Below, piece after piece: positions 6,703-9,517 of a stretch of 9,517 nucleotides of DNA (the stretch's first letter is position 1; each line of letters starts with the position of its first letter). The stretch lies in NCBI GenBank assembly GCA_017620315.1, contig JAFZQQ010000052.1, forward strand, positions 1-9,517, given 5' to 3'. The stretch comes from Oscillospiraceae bacterium (GTDB lineage Bacteria; Bacillota; Clostridia; Oscillospirales; Oscillospiraceae). Under the pieces are notes generated by a model, which was not told the origin of the DNA, did no database searches, and saw only the letters and a program-made list of their open reading frames with translations. The translations under genes and the position numbers were made by a program.

Positions 6703-7121
6703 TCATCGGTCAGATCAAGGACGGCATTGTGCTCGACCACATAACCGCGGGGCGCGGCATGGATATCTATCGCATTCTCGGACTCGGCGAGCTGGACTGC
6801 ACCGTTGCCATGATAAAGAATGCGGACAGCGCCAAGAAGGGCAAAAAGGACATTATCAAGGTCGGCAAGGTCATAGATCTCGACTTCGACGTGCTGGGTT
6901 ACATCGACCCCGGAATCACGGTGAACATCATTGAAAACGGCAAGCTTGCCAAACGCGAGCATTTGTCTCTCCCGACAACGGTGAAGGACATCATCCGCTG
7001 CAAGAACCCGCGCTGCATCACCTCGACAGAGCAGGAGCTTCGCCATGAGTTCCGACTGGTGAACGCCGAGCGCAAGATATATCGCTGCATCTACTGCGAG
7101 AGCGAAGCTCCCACGCTTTGA
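6699..7121 (+). CDS. pyrI: Aspartate carbamoyltransferase, regulatory chain
   Basis: PyrI has no catalytic activity; it binds nucleotide effectors (CTP/UTP inhibit and ATP activates in E. coli) and joins PyrB trimers. The zinc site is intact: C101, C106, C130 and C133 (C-x4-C-x23-C-x2-C), which holds the contact with PyrB. In the nucleotide domain, VLDHITAG (11-18) matches the E. coli D19-H20 segment and KKDIIKVG (49-56) matches its KDLIKIE. The protein has 140 residues and begins about six residues later than E. coli PyrI, so the extreme N-terminus that touches the allosteric site there is absent. GGAGGTG lies five bases before the ATG. Feedback control of the pathway therefore probably acts on the enzyme. 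Confidence 0.95.
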   Translation: MIIGQIKDGIVLDHITAGRGMDIYRILGLGELDCTVAMIKNADSAKKGKKDIIKVGKVIDLDFDVLGYIDPGITVNIIENGKLAKREHLSLPTTVKDIIRCKNPRCITSTEQELRHEFRLVNAERKIYRCIYCESEAPTL

Positions 7122-7139
7122 TCAATAATACGAAGGAAA

Positions 7140-7173
7140 CCCCTCCGGAGGCAGCTTGAAGCTTCCGGAGGGG
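7140..7173 (+). terminator. Strong hairpin after the pyr operon
   Basis: CCCCTCCGGA (7140-7149) and TCCGGAGGGG (7164-7173) form a perfect 10-bp GC-rich stem, 18 bases after the pyrI stop. The loop can form an inner AGC/GCT pairing. The following sequence is CTGTATCATTCATATT, which is A+U-rich but lacks a true U-run, so termination may be incomplete or the hairpin may protect the 3' end. Confidence 0.65.
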
Positions 7174-7218
7174 CTGTATCATTCATATTATATAATGGCT
7201 CTGCGGCTGCCGTCCCCG

Positions 7219-7247
7219 TTGCTAAACGTCTTTTTGTGTGATACAAT
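7219..7247 (+). promoter_or_regulatory. Predicted promoter of the PHP-domain gene
   Basis: TTGCTA (7219-7224), a 17-base spacer and TACAAT (7242-7247), with an extended TGA in front of the -10 box. The start would fall near 7254, about 36 nt before the gene. This supports separate transcription from the pyr operon. Apart from this and the hairpin at 7140-7173, nothing is seen between pyrI and this gene. Confidence 0.7.
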
Positions 7248-7289
7248 GTGTTAAGAAAGAAAGAAGGACACTGAAAGCGAGGGAAAACA

Positions 7290-8105
7290 GTGACTGATTT
7301 TTGTGACCTGCATACGCACTCCAGCGCCTCGGACGGACAGTATTCGCCTTCCGAGCTTGTCACACTGGCTGCGGAAAACGGCATTGGGGTCATGGCGCTT
7401 ACCGACCATGACACGACGGAGGGCATTGCGGAGGCGAGCGAGGCGGGAGGAAGGTGTTCCGTGCGCGTTATCCCGGGAGTTGAGCTGAGCGCCAGGGAGT
7501 ATAATACCTACCATATACTTGGCTACGCTTACAACACAGAGGCGCCTGAGCTTGCCGCGCTCTGCGCGCGCATGAAGAAGCGGCGCGACAATCGCAACCG
7601 GATGATACTTGAATATCTGAACGAAAACGGTATGCCGCTTGAGCAGGGAGAGATAGAGGCTATAGCGGGCGGAGACATCATCGGGAGACCGCACATCGCG
7701 CGCGCGATGGTTGCGCACGGCTATGTGAAGAACAACAGGGAAGCGTTCGACAAATGGCTCGACACCGATGAGATCCATGAACGTATGGACGTCGGAAAGC
7801 CCACGGCGAGGGAATGTGTTGAGACGATCAAAGCGTCGGGGGGAAAGGCGTCGCTGGCGCATCCGTACCAGATAGGCGTTGACAACGATACCCTCGACGC
7901 CATAGTGCGCGAGCTTGCCGGTTACGGACTTGATGCAATTGAGTGCCTGTATCCGAAGTTTACTCCGGAGCAGCAGGCTTACTATTATCACCTTGCGGAG
8001 AAATACGGCCTTCATATCACCGGAGGCAGCGATTTTCACGGTGAACTTGTGAAGCCGGACGTGAGGCTTGCGAGGCTTGAGCTTGACGTGGACTGGCTGC
8101 TGTAA
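7290..8105 (+). CDS. PHP-domain phosphoesterase, TrpH/YciV (RNase AM-like) type
   Basis: This is a metal-dependent phosphoesterase with a complete PHP active site: H8 and H10 in DLHTHS, D15, D39-H40-D41 in LTDHDT, E65 in IPGVELS, H75 in HILGYAY, H135 in GRPHIARAM, H191 in SLAHPYQ, and D248 and H250 in GGSDFHG. About 95 residues between the fourth and fifth motifs (88-185) form the helical insertion typical of the YciV/TrpH group. Characterised members hydrolyse 3',5'-nucleoside bisphosphates such as pAp and trim RNA 5' ends, so a nucleotide or RNA role is likely but not proven. Length is 271 residues. The start is GTG at 7290 with only a modest GAGGG site, but DLHTHS normally sits this close to the N-terminus. 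It is not part of the pyrimidine pathway and has its own promoter. Confidence 0.88.
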   Translation: MTDFCDLHTHSSASDGQYSPSELVTLAAENGIGVMALTDHDTTEGIAEASEAGGRCSVRVIPGVELSAREYNTYHILGYAYNTEAPELAALCARMKKRRDNRNRMILEYLNENGMPLEQGEIEAIAGGDIIGRPHIARAMVAHGYVKNNREAFDKWLDTDEIHERMDVGKPTARECVETIKASGGKASLAHPYQIGVDNDTLDAIVRELAGYGLDAIECLYPKFTPEQQAYYYHLAEKYGLHITGGSDFHGELVKPDVRLARLELDVDWLL

Positions 8106-8145
8106 AGAAGCGGCGATAAAACTCGAAAAAATGTATGATTTGCGG

Positions 8146-8174
8146 TTGACAATCGGGAACCGGCGTGCTATCAT
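8146..8174 (+). promoter_or_regulatory. Strong predicted promoter of the lipoprotein gene
   Basis: Perfect TTGACA (8146-8151), a 17-base spacer and TATCAT (8169-8174), with an extended TGC before the -10 box (8166-8168). Transcription would begin near 8181. This is among the best consensus matches in the window and suggests high potential expression. Confidence 0.8.
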
Positions 8175-8179
8175 ACGCG

Positions 8180-8199
8180 ATAGTTTGATTTCAAACTAT
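8180..8199. promoter_or_regulatory. Perfect 20-bp palindrome at the predicted start site (operator or 5' hairpin)
   Basis: ATAGTTTGA-TT-TCAAACTAT has nine-base arms and begins at the predicted transcription start. A TTTGA...TCAAA core is seen in operators of some MarR-family repressors such as FabT, so a repressor site is plausible. Alternatively the transcript would begin with an 8-bp hairpin with an AUUU loop, which could stabilise the mRNA. No regulator gene is in the window. Confidence 0.6.
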
Positions 8200-8229
8200 T
8201 ATCTGCTGATTATGAAAGGACGTCTTAAA

Positions 8230-9471
8230 ATGAAAAACCGCAAACCTGTTTTTGCACTTGTGCTTGCGGCGAGCATTCTGGGTGGTTGCGCTGCCAATAA
8301 TGCCCAGCCTGCCGCGCAGACCGCTACGACGGAAGCTTCAGCTCCCACTGTTGTGACTGTCGAGGCGAAGGGTCCGTCCGGCACTGCCACCGCGACCGCG
8401 CAGGGTCTGGATGAGACCGTTACCGTTACGCTGACCCTTAAGGAGGGCGTGATCGACTCCGTCGAGGCTTCGACCGACAAGGCGGATTCTCCGATCGGCG
8501 GCAAGGCGATCGAGCAGCTTCCGGCCGAAATGAAAGCAAAGAACAGCGTGAAGGTCGACGCCGTTTCGGGTGCGACCGTGACCTCCGACGCCGTTATCTC
8601 CGCCGCGACCGCCGCTTACTTTGACGTTATCGGCGCTGAGTTCGATCTCGACGCCTGGCTCAAGGGACAGGGCTATGTAAAGGCCTCCGACTATGATATG
8701 ACGGTTGGCGTGGACGCCGTGACCTCCGCCACCACCGCCGGCCAGGGCGGCATCAACTTCGGAGACGTCGACCTCTCTGACGAGCTCAAGAAGGAGCTTA
8801 TCCTTGAGTACCTCAAGGGCGCGGAGAACAATTATCGCGAAATGTATCAGATTGCGACCTCCTACAACAACGTGCCGACCATCGGCAGTGTCGAGTATGT
8901 GCTCGACCCCTCCGATATGACGCTTTTCGGCTCCAGCGAGAGCAACACCGCAAAGCTCAACAACATGGAGCTCAACCCCAAGGTCGATCTCTACTGGACG
9001 CGTCAGATCCGTGAGGGCGACGTTTGCTCCGACGCCATGCCCATTCTTCCCACTTACTTTATGAGCTACGGCGTTGAGATCGAAGCGACCTATCGCGCCA
9101 TTCATTTCGCTGAACTGAGCAAGGATGAGATACCCGTTTTCGTCGCCAAGGCGCGCGAGTATTTCGCGACGCTCAGCAGCACCGCTCAGCTTGCGCAGAT
9201 GGACGACGACGCCCTTTACAATTATCTCAGCACCTCTCCGATGAATTTCTATCAGCTTATTCCGAGCCGCTTCGTCGTGACCTCTCCGTGGTTCCTGCAC
9301 GTCTATGACAGCGGTTATGCCCGCCAGTTTGTCAGCGCCGAGCTTCAGGCAAAGCTTCTTGCCGCCGCGCAGGAGAAATATCCCGAGGCTGCCGCACTCA
9401 CGGTGCTCGACTTCGCGACCTTCTCCGCGACCGGTCTCAAGACGCAGCAGCTGCTGACGTTTGACCGCTGA
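8230..9471 (+). CDS. FMN-binding lipoprotein with a PNPOx-like split-barrel region
   Basis: This is a 413-residue predicted extracytoplasmic flavoprotein. Residues 1-20 are a lipoprotein signal (KNRK, hydrophobic stretch, lipobox LGGC with C20), followed by an Ala/Thr-rich linker. Residues about 45-135 resemble an FMN_bind domain and end in DAVSGATVTS (110-119), the motif in which ApbE links FMN to the second threonine-type position, here T116. A similar VDAVTSATTAG follows at 161-171. Residues about 190-320 resemble a pyridoxamine-phosphate-oxidase-like flavin split barrel (NNVPTIGSVEY, then SSESNTAKLNNMELNPKV at 235-252). The C-terminal 90 residues are unassigned. Likely role: surface electron transfer or flavin-dependent reduction; the partner is unknown and no membrane reductase is adjacent. 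Codons are strongly biased to C/G-ending ones, suggesting high expression. AAAGGA lies nine bases before the ATG; an in-frame ATG far upstream would run through the promoter and lose the signal peptide. Confidence 0.85.
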   Translation: MKNRKPVFALVLAASILGGCAANNAQPAAQTATTEASAPTVVTVEAKGPSGTATATAQGLDETVTVTLTLKEGVIDSVEASTDKADSPIGGKAIEQLPAEMKAKNSVKVDAVSGATVTSDAVISAATAAYFDVIGAEFDLDAWLKGQGYVKASDYDMTVGVDAVTSATTAGQGGINFGDVDLSDELKKELILEYLKGAENNYREMYQIATSYNNVPTIGSVEYVLDPSDMTLFGSSESNTAKLNNMELNPKVDLYWTRQIREGDVCSDAMPILPTYFMSYGVEIEATYRAIHFAELSKDEIPVFVAKAREYFATLSSTAQLAQMDDDALYNYLSTSPMNFYQLIPSRFVVTSPWFLHVYDSGYARQFVSAELQAKLLAAAQEKYPEAAALTVLDFATFSATGLKTQQLLTFDR

Positions 9472-9488
9472 ACCATCAATTAAATAAA

Positions 9489-9517
9489 GGGCCGCCGGTT
9501 CGACAGAACGGCGGCCC
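9489..9517 (+). terminator. Terminator hairpin at the window edge
   Basis: GGGCCGCC (9489-9496) pairs with GGCGGCCC (9510-9517), with a further GTTC/GAAC helix inside and one bulged G. It starts 18 bases after the lipoprotein stop. The U-run, if present, is beyond the window. The A-rich sequence on its left would serve as a U-run for transcription coming from the other side, so it may work in both directions. Confidence 0.75.

Noticed and set aside
8068..8229. N-terminal extension of the lipoprotein from an upstream ATG at 8068
   Set aside because: It would overlap the end of the PHP gene, run through the predicted promoter and palindrome, and bury the lipoprotein signal peptide.
7251..9300. 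Long minus-strand frames opposite the PHP gene and the lipoprotein gene
   Set aside because: Their translations are low-complexity and lack motifs, while the plus-strand frames carry complete active sites or a lipobox. GC-rich third positions explain the open antisense frames.
1..9517. CRISPR arrays, tRNA/rRNA genes, insertion sequences, phage or toxin-antitoxin genes
   Set aside because: No regularly spaced repeats, tRNA-like cloverleafs, transposase motifs or target-site duplications were seen on either strand; the window is ordinary metabolic chromosome.

Overview
The window looks like chromosomal DNA from an anaerobic Firmicute of the clostridial lineage. The reasons are a PyrK/PyrD (type 1B) dihydroorotate dehydrogenase, a class I dihydroorotase, an aspartate transcarbamoylase with a PyrI subunit, strong AGGAGG-type ribosome binding sites, TTGACA/TATAAT-type promoters and a flavin-binding lipoprotein. 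This assignment is inference; no rRNA or other marker lies in the window. The DNA is fairly GC-rich, and the genes show no frameshifts.

Layout. On the minus strand, 1-1227 holds the first 409 codons of an IMP dehydrogenase whose 3' end is beyond the window. Its leader (about 1243-1371) folds as a ZTP (pfl-type) riboswitch followed by an intrinsic terminator that competes with the ligand-binding helix. Reading the other way from about 1515 is a pyrimidine operon, pyrC-pyrK-pyrD-pyrF-pyrE-pyrB-pyrI (1569-7121). Its genes overlap or nearly touch, except for a 41-nt gap before pyrE, and a strong GC-rich hairpin follows pyrI. Next come two genes with their own consensus promoters: a PHP-domain phosphoesterase of the TrpH/YciV type (7290-8105) and a lipoprotein (8230-9471). 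The lipoprotein combines an FMN_bind (flavinylation) domain with a PNPOx-like split-barrel region. The window ends inside or at the end of a terminator hairpin (9489-9517).

How the genes work together. PyrB/PyrI, PyrC, PyrD/PyrK, PyrE and PyrF together convert carbamoyl phosphate and aspartate to UMP, so every de novo step is present except carbamoyl phosphate synthase (carAB). The divergent IMP dehydrogenase commits IMP to GTP synthesis. The intergenic region therefore places the guanine-nucleotide branch and the pyrimidine pathway back to back. The purine side senses the purine/folate alarmone ZTP through RNA. The pyrimidine side has a short leader with no visible PyrR-type attenuator.

The most interesting points are four. 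(1) The ZTP riboswitch on an IMP dehydrogenase gene has a compensatory pseudoknot change. (2) The IMP dehydrogenase strongly resembles the laterally acquired enzyme of the protozoan Tritrichomonas foetus, with key residues at identical numbers. (3) The FMN_bind/split-barrel lipoprotein carries a second flavinylation-like motif. (4) A perfect palindrome sits at the predicted transcript start of that lipoprotein gene. I did not find a clearly unprecedented multi-gene system.
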